Positions 26,588-35,273 of a stretch of 64,000 nucleotides of DNA are shown in pieces. Position 1 is the first letter of the stretch. Each line of letters starts with the position of its first letter. The DNA is taken from positions 1-64,000 of the forward strand of contig JAEUUE010000060.1 of NCBI GenBank assembly GCA_016787605.1, written 5' to 3'. The notes below the pieces were generated by a model that made no database searches, had not been told where the DNA came from, and saw only the letters and a program-made list of their open reading frames with translations. This stretch comes from Cyclobacteriaceae bacterium (GTDB lineage Bacteria; Bacteroidota; Bacteroidia; Cytophagales; Cyclobacteriaceae). The position numbers and the translations under genes were made by a program.

Positions 26588-27103
26588 TCAACTTCCTCCC
26601 ACCTCCCGGATCAACCGTACCACCTCGGCCACCCCGTGACCAGGCCCCACCGTCAGGTGTGCTTGTCGGTAGAACGGCAATCGCTGGGAACGCATGAACT
26701 CGATGTTGTCTTTCAGGTTCTCCGGGTGCACGCCGGCAAACAAGGGACGGGAAGCAAGGTCCGTCTTCAAAATGCGCGCGGTGATCTCTTTGGCCGGCAC
26801 ATCGAGAAAAATACTGAGTCCGGCTGCGTTGATGGTCTGCAGGTTGTCGGCATAACACGGCGCGCCGCCCCCGGTGGCCATCACAAACTCCTCTTCCGCG
26901 GCGCACCATGAGCCGAGCAGCCGGGCCTCCAAACGGCGAAAGGCCGGTTCCCCTTGCTCGCGGAAAATCTTCGGGACACTGGCGCCGGCCTCCTGTTCAA
27001 TATATTCGTCGAGATCAATAAATGGCAAACCCAGGGCCTTGCCGAGCTGCCGCCCCAGCGTAGTCTTGCCCGACCCGGGCATACCCAATAGAAAAATTTT
27101 CAT
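26588..27103 (-). CDS. aroK: Shikimate kinase
   Basis: This 171-aa enzyme phosphorylates shikimate at O3 in aromatic amino-acid synthesis. The ATG at 27103 gives the standard start MKIFLLGMPGSGKTTLGRQL with the Walker A loop at residues 7-14; the shikimate-binding DLDEYIE and ATGGGAPCY motifs and the LID-region (LASRPLF) follow. Its ATG overlaps the stop of the upstream BT_3928-family gene (27100-27103, ATGA type), so the two are translated together. Confidence 0.94.
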   Translation of the reverse strand: MKIFLLGMPGSGKTTLGRQLGKALGLPFIDLDEYIEQEAGASVPKIFREQGEPAFRRLEARLLGSWCAAEEEFVMATGGGAPCYADNLQTINAAGLSIFLDVPAKEITARILKTDLASRPLFAGVHPENLKDNIEFMRSQRLPFYRQAHLTVGPGHGVAEVVRLIREVGGS

Positions 27104-28206
27104 GGCGTAAGCAGCGACACCACTTCGGCGACGCCGGGGGTGTCGTTGTGATGCCAGTTGCCCAGTACCACACCGTTGTTCCACAGCGCGATGCCGGGGT
27201 TCGAGCGGAGAATGGTCTTCAGCACCGTGGCGTCGGCAAAAGCATAGGGAACGGCCAGTTGGTTCTCATGGCGGAACGCGTCCATTTGCTCCGACGAGGA
27301 ACTGGTCAGGATGAGGCAATCCACTTTGCCTTCCAGCTCTTCGGTCAGATTGCGGATGGATTCGATGTTGGCAGTGCTCGCTTTTCTCACATCCACCATC
27401 ACGATGAGCAGTTTCGCGCCACGGAACGTCTCCTGGGTCAGGTCTTCCCCTTCCGGTGTGCTCACCATGTAATCAGTGATCTTGGGCTTGATCTTGTCTT
27501 CGTTGAGTACGCGGGAACTCTTATAGGTGTAGCCTTCTTCGGCAGGCAAAAATTTCTGTGACTTCACCTCCTCGCCAGTCTTGTCAAACACATACTCAAT
27601 CAAGGGAGCTTCCCCGGGCTTCATTTGATCGGGAATATTGTTGCCCACCCTGTAGGCGCGGAAGTCGATAAAGGGAAGGTGTGCCACCGCATACATCCCC
27701 ACGGCCAGCGATACCAGCGCCGTTCCGCCGATTACGCTGTAGCCCTCCAGGGTGCGCAGGTTGCCGGTCAGCCGACGACGATGCCAGAAAAGATGAAGCA
27801 CAAAGACCATCAGCACCACGTCTTTCCAGAACGACTCCCAGGGAGTAAGCTTGATCGCGTCACCAAAACATCCGCAGTCGGTCACCTTGTTGAAATAGGC
27901 CGAGTAAAACGTGAGGAACGTGAAGAATGTCATCAGTCCCAGGAGAACCCAGGCCGTCTGGTTCATCCGGTAGAAGAAGAGTATGGCTACGCCCAGGACA
28001 AGTTCCATCACGATCATGATCATCGCGATCTCCAGTGACCACGGAATGAAGTAGTGGAAGATGGAGCCGAAATCTTCCACGAAAACCTCAAAGTACTCCT
28101 CCATCTTGATGGCTGTGCCCACGGGATCGTTGAGCTTGATCAGGCCGGAAAAAATGAACAGGCCTCCTACAAAAAACCTTGAAAACTGGTCAATCACTCG
28201 CATCAT
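27100..28206 (-). CDS. BT_3928-family membrane protein (DoxX/MauE-like plus thiol-free Trx-like domain)
   Basis: This 368-aa protein has four TM helices in the first 150 residues with the CGCFG motif at about 112-116 (VTDCGCFGDAIKLTP), as in DoxX/MauE proteins, and another TM near 165. Residues about 215-365 read as a thioredoxin-like fold (KLLIVMVDVRKAST, then PGIALWNNGVVLGNW) but have no CxxC. Family members are conserved in Bacteroidota with no known function; a role in thiol-redox balance of the envelope is a guess. It lies between DUF1599 (7 nt apart) and aroK (overlapping). Confidence 0.82.
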   Translation of the reverse strand: MMRVIDQFSRFFVGGLFIFSGLIKLNDPVGTAIKMEEYFEVFVEDFGSIFHYFIPWSLEIAMIMIVMELVLGVAILFFYRMNQTAWVLLGLMTFFTFLTFYSAYFNKVTDCGCFGDAIKLTPWESFWKDVVLMVFVLHLFWHRRRLTGNLRTLEGYSVIGGTALVSLAVGMYAVAHLPFIDFRAYRVGNNIPDQMKPGEAPLIEYVFDKTGEEVKSQKFLPAEEGYTYKSSRVLNEDKIKPKITDYMVSTPEGEDLTQETFRGAKLLIVMVDVRKASTANIESIRNLTEELEGKVDCLILTSSSSEQMDAFRHENQLAVPYAFADATVLKTILRSNPGIALWNNGVVLGNWHHNDTPGVAEVVSLLTP

Positions 28207-28213
28207 GGTCGTA

Positions 28214-28762
28214 CTATTTCTTTTGTTCTCCCATCAGGATCAGGGCGAAGACGGCGTAATTGATCATGTCCTGGTAGTTGGCCTTCACGCCCTCGCTCAC
28301 CAGCGTCTTGCCGTCGTTGTTCTCGATTTGCTTCACCCGCATCAATTTCATCAGGATGATGTCGGTAATGGAACTCACGCGCATGTCGCGCCATGCCTCG
28401 CCGTAATCGTGGTTCTTGTCTTCCAGCAGGGCCATGGTTTCGGCGATGGCTCCTTCATAAAGCGGCATCACCTCGTCGGCCGACAATTCCGTTTTTGCCG
28501 AGTCGCCCATCGCCAGCTGGATCAGCGCGATCACGCAGTAGTTGATGATCCCCACAAATTCGTCATGGACCGGGTCACCTACCTTCTGAGTCCCCTTCTC
28601 CTGGATGCTGCGGATGCGCTGTGCCTTGATGAAGATCTGGTCGGTGATGGAAGGTAGTCGCAATACCCGCCAGGCCGTGCCGTAATCGCGCGTCTTGCGA
28701 AGAAACAGTTCTTTGCAGGCGCTGATTACCTCTCTATATTGGGTTTGTGTTCTTGAAACCAT
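28214..28762 (-). CDS. DUF1599 family protein
   Basis: This 182-aa protein consists of two similar halves, each with a [KR]-x-x-DYG-x-AWR motif: KTRDYGTAWRVLRLPSITDQ (about 25) and DKNHDYGEAWRDMRVSSITD (about 115), and each ending in a helical YCVIALIQL / YAVFALILM stretch. It is a typical DUF1599 tandem repeat, of unknown function. It starts at the ATG at 28762, 6 bp from the divergent folP start, and TTATTTTG (28772-28779, minus) is a candidate -7 box inside folP. It heads an operon with BT_3928 and aroK. Confidence 0.85.
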   Translation of the reverse strand: MVSRTQTQYREVISACKELFLRKTRDYGTAWRVLRLPSITDQIFIKAQRIRSIQEKGTQKVGDPVHDEFVGIINYCVIALIQLAMGDSAKTELSADEVMPLYEGAIAETMALLEDKNHDYGEAWRDMRVSSITDIILMKLMRVKQIENNDGKTLVSEGVKANYQDMINYAVFALILMGEQKK

Positions 28763-28768
28763 CGGGCG

Positions 28769-29629
28769 GTGCAAAATAACGCAATTTACAGCAACATCAC
28801 ATGGAACCTGCGGGGCCGGCTCTACCTGCTCGACCAGCCTCGCGTGATGGGAATCCTCAATATCACACCCGACAGCTTTTACGCCGGCAGCCGGTTCACC
28901 CACGAATCAGAAATCCTCGCACGCGCCACACGGATGGCCGAAGAAGGCGTCGACCTGTTCGACATCGGCGGCTACTCCACCCGACCGGGTGCTGCTACGG
29001 TCGAGGAATCAGAAGAATTGCGGCGGGTTCTGCCGGCCGTCGAACTCCTGGCCAAACATTTCCCCGACAAACCCGTGTCTATCGACACCTTTCGCGCTTC
29101 CGTGGCCCGGCAAGCGGTCGAGGCCGGGGCCTTGCTCGTTAATGATGTGTCGGGCGGCGAACTGGACGCCCGGATGATGGAGACGGTGGCCGAACTGGGT
29201 GTACCCTACATTCTCATGCACATGCGCGGAACGCCGGAGACGATGTCGTCACTGGCAACGTATACCGATCTCATCAAGGAAATGACCGACTATTTCCATC
29301 AGAAGGTCCACCAGCTTCGCCAGCTGGGCGTGCGCGATATTGTGCTCGACCCCGGCTTCGGCTTCGCCAAGGTCGGCGACCAGAACTTCGAACTGCTGCG
29401 CTCGCTGGGCGCCTTCCAAACCTTCCGCTTACCTCTCCTCGTCGGGCTGTCGCGAAAATCGATGATCTGGCGCACACTTTCCATCGAACCGGAAGAAGCC
29501 TTGAACGGCACCACCGCCCTCCATATGGTGGCGCTCCAGCATGGCGCAAAAATTCTCCGGGTGCACGACGTGAGACCGGCGCGCGAATGCATCCAGTTGT
29601 TCACCCGACTTTATCCAAAACCAGCATGA
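28769..29629 (+). CDS. folP: Dihydropteroate synthase
   Basis: This 286-aa enzyme joins 6-hydroxymethyl-dihydropterin diphosphate with p-aminobenzoate in folate synthesis. Motifs: VMGILNITPDSFYAG, DIGGYSTRPGA, SIDTFRASVARQA, LVNDVSGG, ILMHMRGTPETM, LDPGFGFAKVGDQN, GLSRKSMI and the C-terminal VHDVRPARE. The start is GTG at 28769: the next in-frame ATG lies inside the conserved N-terminal strand. DUF1599 is divergent with only 6 bp between, and the S9 peptidase gene overlaps the stop (ATGA). Confidence 0.95.
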   Translation: MQNNAIYSNITWNLRGRLYLLDQPRVMGILNITPDSFYAGSRFTHESEILARATRMAEEGVDLFDIGGYSTRPGAATVEESEELRRVLPAVELLAKHFPDKPVSIDTFRASVARQAVEAGALLVNDVSGGELDARMMETVAELGVPYILMHMRGTPETMSSLATYTDLIKEMTDYFHQKVHQLRQLGVRDIVLDPGFGFAKVGDQNFELLRSLGAFQTFRLPLLVGLSRKSMIWRTLSIEPEEALNGTTALHMVALQHGAKILRVHDVRPARECIQLFTRLYPKPA

Positions 29630-31629
29630 AACTTTTCCTCACATTTTTACTCGCGATTGCCTTCAGCGCAACCCTCGCCCAGTCCACGGCCAAACGAAGC
29701 CTGCGGCCTTCAGACATCTACCGGCTCAAAACAATCAGTGACCCTCGCGTCTCCCCCGACGGCAAGTGGGTGAGCTACACCCTTTCCTCTGTCGACTCCG
29801 CCAAAGACAAGCGCAACAGCGACGTCTGGATGACAAGCCTCGACGGACAGACCTCCCTTCAGGTCACCTTCAGCCCCGAAGGCGAATCTTCCGCGCGCTG
29901 GAGCCCGGATGGAAAGTATTTGTCGTTTACCTCTTCCCGCGATGACAAACACAGCCAGGTGTGGGTGATGGACCGACGGGGAGGCGAGGCCAGGAAGCTG
30001 ACCAAACTGACCGGGGGCCTCAATGACTATGCGTGGTCACCCGACGGCCTGCAGCTTGTACTCGTCATCCAGGATCCGCCCGACACTTCAAAGACCAAAA
30101 CGCCCAAGCCCTATGTAATCGACCGCTACCAGTTCAAGCAGGATGTAGAAGGTTACCTGATGAACCGCCGTACGCACCTGTATCTTTTCGACATAAACTC
30201 CGGCAAGCTCGACACGCTCACCCGCGGAAACTACAACGAATCTTCTCCGGCCTGGAGCCCTGACGGAAAATCCATCGCCTTCGTCAGCAACCGTTCCGCC
30301 GAACCAGACCGCAACGAAAACTCCGACATCTGGATCATGGATGCACGGCCGCTGGCGCCGGCGCGTCAGCTGACGACATGGACAGGCTCCGACACACAGC
30401 CCCGGTGGAGCCCCGACGGAAAATCCATCGCTTATCTCCAATCGACATCGCCGGAAAAATACATGATGTACGACCAGGCCATTTTGGCCATGATCCCGTC
30501 CGCAGGAGGAACACCACGGCTGCTCACTCAATCCCTTGACCGACCGGTGAGCCAGGTGACCTGGGAGAAGGACGGCAGCGCTCTGGCCTTCCTGGTCTCC
30601 GATGACCGCCAGCGTTACATCGGGCGGATCTCCGCGGGTGGCGGGACCGTAACCAAAGTGGCGGCCGGGGAGCGCGTGTATGCATCCCTGGAGACGGTGG
30701 CCGCGGGAACCTACGTAGCCATGATGAGTGAACCCCAATGGCCGGGCGAGATCTGCGTGGTAGAAAAGGGGGCGCCCCGCCGTATCACCCGCCATCACGA
30801 TGAGTTCATCAAAGACATTGCATTCGCCAAGGTGGAGGGCTTCACTTCGAAAAGCAAAGACGGCACGCTGGTGTCCAACTTGCTGTTCCGGCCGGCCAAC
30901 GCGGAGGCCGGGAAGAAACTTCCCACGGTCTTCTATATCCATGGCGGACCCGTTGGACAGGACGAATTCGGGTTTGACCTCACCCGCCAGATGCTGGCTG
31001 CCGGCGGTTATGCCGTGGTGGGTGTCAACTACAGGGGCAGCGACGGCCGGGGGCTGGAATTCTGTAAGGCGATTTATGCCGACTGGGGAAATAAGGAAGT
31101 CATCGACATTCACGGCGCGGTGGACCACCTCGTTAACCAGGGAATCGCCGACCCCGAGCGGCTGGGTATCGGAGGATGGAGCTATGGTGGCATTCTCACC
31201 AACTACAGCATCGCCACCGATACGCGCTTCAAGGCCGCGGCCAGCGGCGCAGGCAGCGCGCTTCAATTGTCGCTGTACGGCCATGACCAGTATGTCAATC
31301 AATACGAAAACGAACTCGGAGTTCCCTGGAAGAATGTCGACCGTTACCTCAAGCTTTCTTATCCCCTGCTGAAGGCCGACAGGATCAAGACGCCTACACT
31401 GTTCCTCGTGGGCGAAAAAGACTTCAACGTGCCGGTCCTGGGCAGCGAGCAGATGTACCAGGCTCTGCGCTCGCAGAATGTGCCGACGGGCCTGATCATT
31501 TATCCCAACCAGTACCACGGGATCACTACCCCATCGTACCAGGCCGACCGGCTGCAGCGTTACCTGGAGTGGTACGACAAGCATTTGCGCGGAATCACCC
31601 CGGTGAAGATCAACAAAGAGTTGCGCTGA
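29626..31629 (+). CDS. S9 family (acylaminoacyl/dipeptidyl-type) serine peptidase
   Basis: This 667-aa protein has a signal peptide (MKLFLTFLLAIAFSATLAQS), an N-terminal seven-bladed beta-propeller built of WD40-like TolB/DPP-type repeats (WSPDGK at several places between residues 90 and 290), and a C-terminal alpha/beta-hydrolase peptidase domain (about 400-655). The catalytic triad is Ser519 (GGWSYGG), Asp599 (GEKDFNVP) and His631 (QYHG). It should cleave oligopeptides in the periplasm. It overlaps the folP stop codon, so it is coupled to a folate gene without an obvious functional reason; in other Bacteroidota I recall folP next to cdaA directly. Confidence 0.92.
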   Translation: MKLFLTFLLAIAFSATLAQSTAKRSLRPSDIYRLKTISDPRVSPDGKWVSYTLSSVDSAKDKRNSDVWMTSLDGQTSLQVTFSPEGESSARWSPDGKYLSFTSSRDDKHSQVWVMDRRGGEARKLTKLTGGLNDYAWSPDGLQLVLVIQDPPDTSKTKTPKPYVIDRYQFKQDVEGYLMNRRTHLYLFDINSGKLDTLTRGNYNESSPAWSPDGKSIAFVSNRSAEPDRNENSDIWIMDARPLAPARQLTTWTGSDTQPRWSPDGKSIAYLQSTSPEKYMMYDQAILAMIPSAGGTPRLLTQSLDRPVSQVTWEKDGSALAFLVSDDRQRYIGRISAGGGTVTKVAAGERVYASLETVAAGTYVAMMSEPQWPGEICVVEKGAPRRITRHHDEFIKDIAFAKVEGFTSKSKDGTLVSNLLFRPANAEAGKKLPTVFYIHGGPVGQDEFGFDLTRQMLAAGGYAVVGVNYRGSDGRGLEFCKAIYADWGNKEVIDIHGAVDHLVNQGIADPERLGIGGWSYGGILTNYSIATDTRFKAAASGAGSALQLSLYGHDQYVNQYENELGVPWKNVDRYLKLSYPLLKADRIKTPTLFLVGEKDFNVPVLGSEQMYQALRSQNVPTGLIIYPNQYHGITTPSYQADRLQRYLEWYDKHLRGITPVKINKELR

Positions 31630-31636
31630 ATGCGGG

Positions 31637-31668
31637 TTGGCACGGCGGGGAAATAAACCCTAACTTTG
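31637..31668 (+). promoter_or_regulatory. Promoter TTG-N21-TAACTTTG of cdaA
   Basis: TTG at 31637-31639 and an exact -7 element at 31661-31668, which ends 4 nt before the GTG start of cdaA; a leaderless or nearly leaderless transcript is predicted. Confidence 0.65.
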
Positions 31669-31672
31669 ATCG

Positions 31673-32533
31673 GTGACGCTGCTGTTTCAACTTTTTTTTC
31701 TCGAGGTAACCTGGGTCGACCTGGTCGATATCGGCCTGGTCGCGATCCTTTTGTACCAGGTGTACAAGATGATCCGGGGCAGCCTTGCCGTCAACATCTT
31801 TCTGGGAATCCTGGCCTTGTACCTGATCTACCTCATGGTGCGCGCTGCCCAGATGGAATTATTGGCGACCATCCTCGGGCAATTCATGGGCGTGGGCGTG
31901 CTGGCGATGATCATCCTGTTCCAGCCCGAAATTCGCAAGTTTCTGCTCGTGATCGGTCGCAGTACGGAACTCAACCGTGACTTTTTCAAATCGCTGGCCA
32001 GCTGGCGCAATCGCTACCATGACGACTTTGACATTCACGAAGTCACCGAAGCGGTAAAAACACTGAAGGCATCTCACACCGGGGCGCTGATCGTGTTCTC
32101 CCGCGATGCAGACCTCAAATCGTACGTGGAGACGGGCGATCCGCTGGATGCGGAAGTCTCCAGGCGACTCATTCTTTCCATTTTCAACAAGAACAGCCCG
32201 CTGCACGACGGCGCCATCATCATCTACAAAGGCCGGATCAAGGCAGCGCGATGCGTGCTGCCGATCAGCGAGAACGACCACCTTCCACCCCATTTTGGGT
32301 TACGCCACCGCTCGGCGCTGGGCATGAGCGAGAACACAGACACGCTGATCATCGCCATTTCGGAAGAGACCGGGCGCCTGATCCTGGCCCGCAACGGCAA
32401 GTACCTCCGCAGCCTGAAACTGCGCCAGGTGGAGCAAAAAGTGCTGGAATACCTCCACAAGGAAGAGCCCGAGAAGTGGGACGTCCTCCCTCCGGAACCT
32501 GAGCGTGAGGAAACTTCCGAGGTGAAAGCCTAA
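31673..32533 (+). CDS. cdaA: Diadenylate cyclase, c-di-AMP synthase
   Basis: This 286-aa protein has three N-terminal TM helices (about 5-90) and a DisA_N diadenylate cyclase domain. The signature motifs are both intact: DGA at residues 179-181 (LHDGAIIIYKG) and RHR at 211-213 (LRHRSALG). It makes the second messenger c-di-AMP from two ATP at the membrane, controlling potassium and osmotic balance in most bacteria. A CdaR/YbbR-like regulator, usual in Firmicutes, is not next to it; its 3' neighbour is a small membrane protein 53 nt away. GTG 31673 is used; no in-frame ATG keeps TM1. Confidence 0.93.
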   Translation: MTLLFQLFFLEVTWVDLVDIGLVAILLYQVYKMIRGSLAVNIFLGILALYLIYLMVRAAQMELLATILGQFMGVGVLAMIILFQPEIRKFLLVIGRSTELNRDFFKSLASWRNRYHDDFDIHEVTEAVKTLKASHTGALIVFSRDADLKSYVETGDPLDAEVSRRLILSIFNKNSPLHDGAIIIYKGRIKAARCVLPISENDHLPPHFGLRHRSALGMSENTDTLIIAISEETGRLILARNGKYLRSLKLRQVEQKVLEYLHKEEPEKWDVLPPEPEREETSEVKA

Positions 32534-32553
32534 CATTTCCGCGAGGAATTGGG

Positions 32554-32561
32554 TACCTTCG
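32554..32561 (+). promoter_or_regulatory. -7-like element TACCTTCG
   Basis: One mismatch to TAnnTTTG (third T of TTTG is C), 25 nt before the ATG at 32587. Confidence 0.35.
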
Positions 32562-32586
32562 TCATCAAAACGAACCCTCGCATGAG

Positions 32587-33015
32587 ATGAGAGAAGCCAG
32601 TCGGACGAAGTTTTACTTCGCCAAGTATTTTTTCCTGGCCTTCGGATTGTTGCAATGGATATGCGGGTTCCTGATTCTCCGGGAATCCACAACCGACAAG
32701 AGCAAAGCCGCCGCCCTGCTGTTCTTCAGTCTCGGGATGGTCATGCTCGCTCTCCATGTACTCATCGCCCCGCGCCTGAAGCGTGTGGCGGTCGGAAAGA
32801 ATCGCATTGCGGTAACCGCCCATGGTCAGACGACCCACTACGAGTGGCCCGAGGTGAAGTACATTCGCCCGGTACCGATGGTCAACGTGTACAAGCTGAA
32901 GCTTCGCGGAAAGAAGGAGCGCATCTATTTCCTTCCCGAGCACCAGGAGGATCCTGTTTTCGGCCTGAGCCGCGAGAACAGTGTCGCGGACCAGCTGCGC
33001 CGAAAAGCCCGCTGA
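32587..33015 (+). CDS. Small two-TM protein with PH-like C-terminal domain
   Basis: This 142-aa protein has two TM helices (about 11-32 and 40-62) followed by a soluble C-terminal part (about 64-142) with a strand-rich pattern, RIAVTAHGQTTHYEWPEVKY then KLKLRGKKERIYFLPEHQED, as in bacterial PH domains. I do not recognise a named family. It sits 53 nt after cdaA and 0 nt from the converging kbl gene end (stop at 33015, kbl stop begins at 33016). Whether it is regulated with cdaA is uncertain because a -7-like element lies in between. Confidence 0.7.
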   Translation: MREASRTKFYFAKYFFLAFGLLQWICGFLILRESTTDKSKAAALLFFSLGMVMLALHVLIAPRLKRVAVGKNRIAVTAHGQTTHYEWPEVKYIRPVPMVNVYKLKLRGKKERIYFLPEHQEDPVFGLSRENSVADQLRRKAR

Positions 33016-34212
33016 TTATTTCAGGACACCCAGTTTCTTGCCTACTTCCGTGAAAGCCTGGATGGCCTTGTCGAGGTGGTGGCGTTCATGGGCCGCCGAA
33101 AGCTGTACGCGGATACGCGCCTGTCCCTTAGGCACAACGGGGAAGAAGAATCCGATCACGTAAATACCCTTGTCCAGCAACTGTTCGGCAAATTGCTGCG
33201 CCAGCGGGGCTTCATAAAGCATGATCGGCACGATAGGATGCTCTCCCGGCTTGATGTCAAATCCGGCTTTCGTCATCTCAGAACGGAAGTACTTCGTGTT
33301 TTGCTCCAGTTTGTCGCGCAACGCGGTGGTTTCCGAAAGCATATTGAAGACCTCGATTGAAGCCCCGGTGATGGATGGCGCCAGGGTGTTGGAGAACAAG
33401 TAAGGACGCGAACGCTGTCGGAGCAATTCGATGATCTCCTTGCGCCCTGACGTAAATCCGCCGGAAGCACCGCCCAGCGCCTTGCCCAGCGTGCCCGTGA
33501 TGATATCCACGCGTCCCATCACGCCTCGATATTCCGGAACACCGCGTCCCGTCTTGCCCAGGAAACCTGTAGCGTGACACTCATCGGTCATCACGAGCGC
33601 TTCATAGCGGTCTGCGAGGTCGCAAATCAGGTCAAGCCGTGCGATGGTGCCGTCCATAGAGAACGCCCCGTCGGTGACGATCATGATCTGCTTTGCTCCG
33701 GCGGCCTTGGCATCCTCGAGCTGCTTCTTCAGATCATCCATGTCGTTGTGCTTATAGCGGTAACGCATGGCTTTGCATAGCCGGACCCCGTCGATGATGG
33801 AGGCGTGGTTCAATTCATCGGAGATGATTGCGTCTTCGGCGCCTAGCAGCGGTTCGAATACCCCGCCATTGGCGTCAAAGGCGGCGGCATAGAGAATCGT
33901 GTCTTCCGTGCCGAGAAAAGTGGAGATCTTTGCCTCCAGTTCCTTATGAATATCCTGGGTGCCGCAGATAAAGCGGACGCTCGACATGCCGAACCCGTGC
34001 GTATCGATGGCCCGCTTGGCCGCTTCGATTACGCGAGGGTGGGACGAGAGGCCCAGGTAGTTGTTGGCGCAAAAATTGATGACCGAACGGCCATCGGAAG
34101 TCTTGATTTCGGCACCCTGGGGCGTCATAATGATGCGCTCCTTCTTATAAAGGCCGGCTTCCCTGATGTTCTGCAGTTCCTTTTCGAGGACGGGCTTGAG
34201 CTTGGTATACAT
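33016..34212 (-). CDS. kbl: Glycine C-acetyltransferase (2-amino-3-ketobutyrate CoA ligase)
   Basis: This 398-aa PLP enzyme splits 2-amino-3-oxobutanoate with CoA into glycine and acetyl-CoA. It belongs to the alpha-oxoamine synthase family: [25 protein letters not shown], the PLP-binding Lys244 in [16 protein letters not shown], and DECHATGF. The next gene is a divergent threonine dehydrogenase homolog 110 bp away, so together they form the threonine-to-glycine pathway. An exact -7 element (TAGATTTG) lies 22 nt upstream of its ATG. Confidence 0.95.
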   Translation of the reverse strand: MYTKLKPVLEKELQNIREAGLYKKERIIMTPQGAEIKTSDGRSVINFCANNYLGLSSHPRVIEAAKRAIDTHGFGMSSVRFICGTQDIHKELEAKISTFLGTEDTILYAAAFDANGGVFEPLLGAEDAIISDELNHASIIDGVRLCKAMRYRYKHNDMDDLKKQLEDAKAAGAKQIMIVTDGAFSMDGTIARLDLICDLADRYEALVMTDECHATGFLGKTGRGVPEYRGVMGRVDIITGTLGKALGGASGGFTSGRKEIIELLRQRSRPYLFSNTLAPSITGASIEVFNMLSETTALRDKLEQNTKYFRSEMTKAGFDIKPGEHPIVPIMLYEAPLAQQFAEQLLDKGIYVIGFFFPVVPKGQARIRVQLSAAHERHHLDKAIQAFTEVGKKLGVLK

Positions 34213-34234
34213 GGAGGTTGCGGTTGACGACCCG

Positions 34235-34242
34235 CAAATCTA
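34235..34242 (-). promoter_or_regulatory. -7 element TAGATTTG of kbl
   Basis: Exact TAnnTTTG on the minus strand, 22 nt from the ATG at 34212. No TTG at the expected -33 spacing. Confidence 0.55.
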
Positions 34243-34272
34243 GCGGTGGCGGGTCAGAATGTGAAATTTTGA

Positions 34273-34280
34273 TAACTTTC
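34273..34280 (+). promoter_or_regulatory. -7-like element TAACTTTC of the threonine dehydrogenase gene
   Basis: One mismatch to TAnnTTTG, 42 nt before the ATG at 34323 and 30 bp from the kbl -7 element, so the divergent promoters lie nearly back to back. Confidence 0.4.
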
Positions 34281-34322
34281 GGCCCCTTTTCAAACCACCT
34301 TTCCCCAACGCATTCAACGCGC

Positions 34323-35273
34323 ATGAAGAAAACCACCATCCTCCTCATTGGTGCCGGAGGCCAGCTGGGAAGCGAACTCACCCAGGGTCTCTGGAAGATC
34401 TACGGTCAGGATAATGTGATCGCCTCCGACATCAAGGACCCTGTGGGCATTCTCCGCGAGGGGCGTTACGAGAAATTCGACGTGATGCAGCGCGACAAGC
34501 TGTTTGAAATCCTCAAGAAGAACGAAATCACCCAGGTGTATCACCTCGCCGCCCTTCTTTCGGCCACCGGCGAAAAGGATCCCCGTTGGGCGTGGAAACT
34601 GAACATGGAGAGCCTGCTGTTCGTCCTGGAGGCGGCGCTGGAACTCAAACTCCACAAGGTATACTGGCCCAGTTCCATTGCGGCTTTCGGGCCTACCACG
34701 CCCAAGCAGCAAACCCCGCAGGATACGATTATGGACCCCACCACGGTCTATGGCATCACGAAGCTGGCCGGAGAACTCTGGTGCGAATACTACTTCCGCC
34801 GCTACGGCGTCGACGTCCGCAGCCTCCGTTACCCGGGGCTCATCGGCTGGAAAACCCCTCCCGGCGGCGGCACCACCGACTATGCGGTGGACATTTATTT
34901 TAAGGCGCTGGCCGAAAAACGTTTTGAGTGTTTCCTTGCCCCCGACACGTACCTGCCGATGATGTATATGGACGACGCCGTGAAGGCCACCATCGATCTG
35001 ATGGAGGCGCCGGCGGAAAAAGTAAAGGTGCGGAAGAGCTATAACGTGTCGGCCATGAGTTTCTGTCCGGCCCAGGTAGCCGCCACGATCAAGAAGTACA
35101 TACCCGAATTCACCATCACTTACAAGCCGGACTTCCGCCAGGCAATCGCCGACTCATGGCCCAAGAGCATCGACGATTCCGCAGCGCGCAAAGACTGGGG
35201 CTGGCAGCACCAGTTCGGGCTGGAAGAAATGACCAAGGATATCCTGGAGAACCTGCGAAAGCAGGCTGTTTAA
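34323..35273 (+). CDS. Epimerase-type L-threonine 3-dehydrogenase
   Basis: This 316-aa protein is an NAD-dependent short-chain (UDP-galactose 4-epimerase-like) enzyme: Rossmann motif LLIGAGGQLGSELTQG (start), SSIAAFGP, and YGITK (the Tyr-x3-Lys catalytic pair). The sequence LPMMYMDDAVKATIDLM and LRYPGLIGWKTPPGGGTTDYA are characteristic of the epimerase-like threonine 3-dehydrogenases (TDH2-like). It would oxidise threonine to 2-amino-3-oxobutanoate, the substrate of the divergent kbl product; that context is the main reason I prefer this to a sugar epimerase. The stop overlaps the end of the next, convergent gene by 4 nt. Start: ATG 34323, with the frame open upstream to 34218. Confidence 0.88.
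   Translation: MKKTTILLIGAGGQLGSELTQGLWKIYGQDNVIASDIKDPVGILREGRYEKFDVMQRDKLFEILKKNEITQVYHLAALLSATGEKDPRWAWKLNMESLLFVLEAALELKLHKVYWPSSIAAFGPTTPKQQTPQDTIMDPTTVYGITKLAGELWCEYYFRRYGVDVRSLRYPGLIGWKTPPGGGTTDYAVDIYFKALAEKRFECFLAPDTYLPMMYMDDAVKATIDLMEAPAEKVKVRKSYNVSAMSFCPAQVAATIKKYIPEFTITYKPDFRQAIADSWPKSIDDSAARKDWGWQHQFGLEEMTKDILENLRKQAV

Noticed and set aside
30088-31584. A 498-codon open frame antisense to the S9 peptidase
   Set aside because: It has no family match that I can see and lies wholly under a clear peptidase with a full catalytic triad; long antisense frames are expected from this GC-rich codon use.
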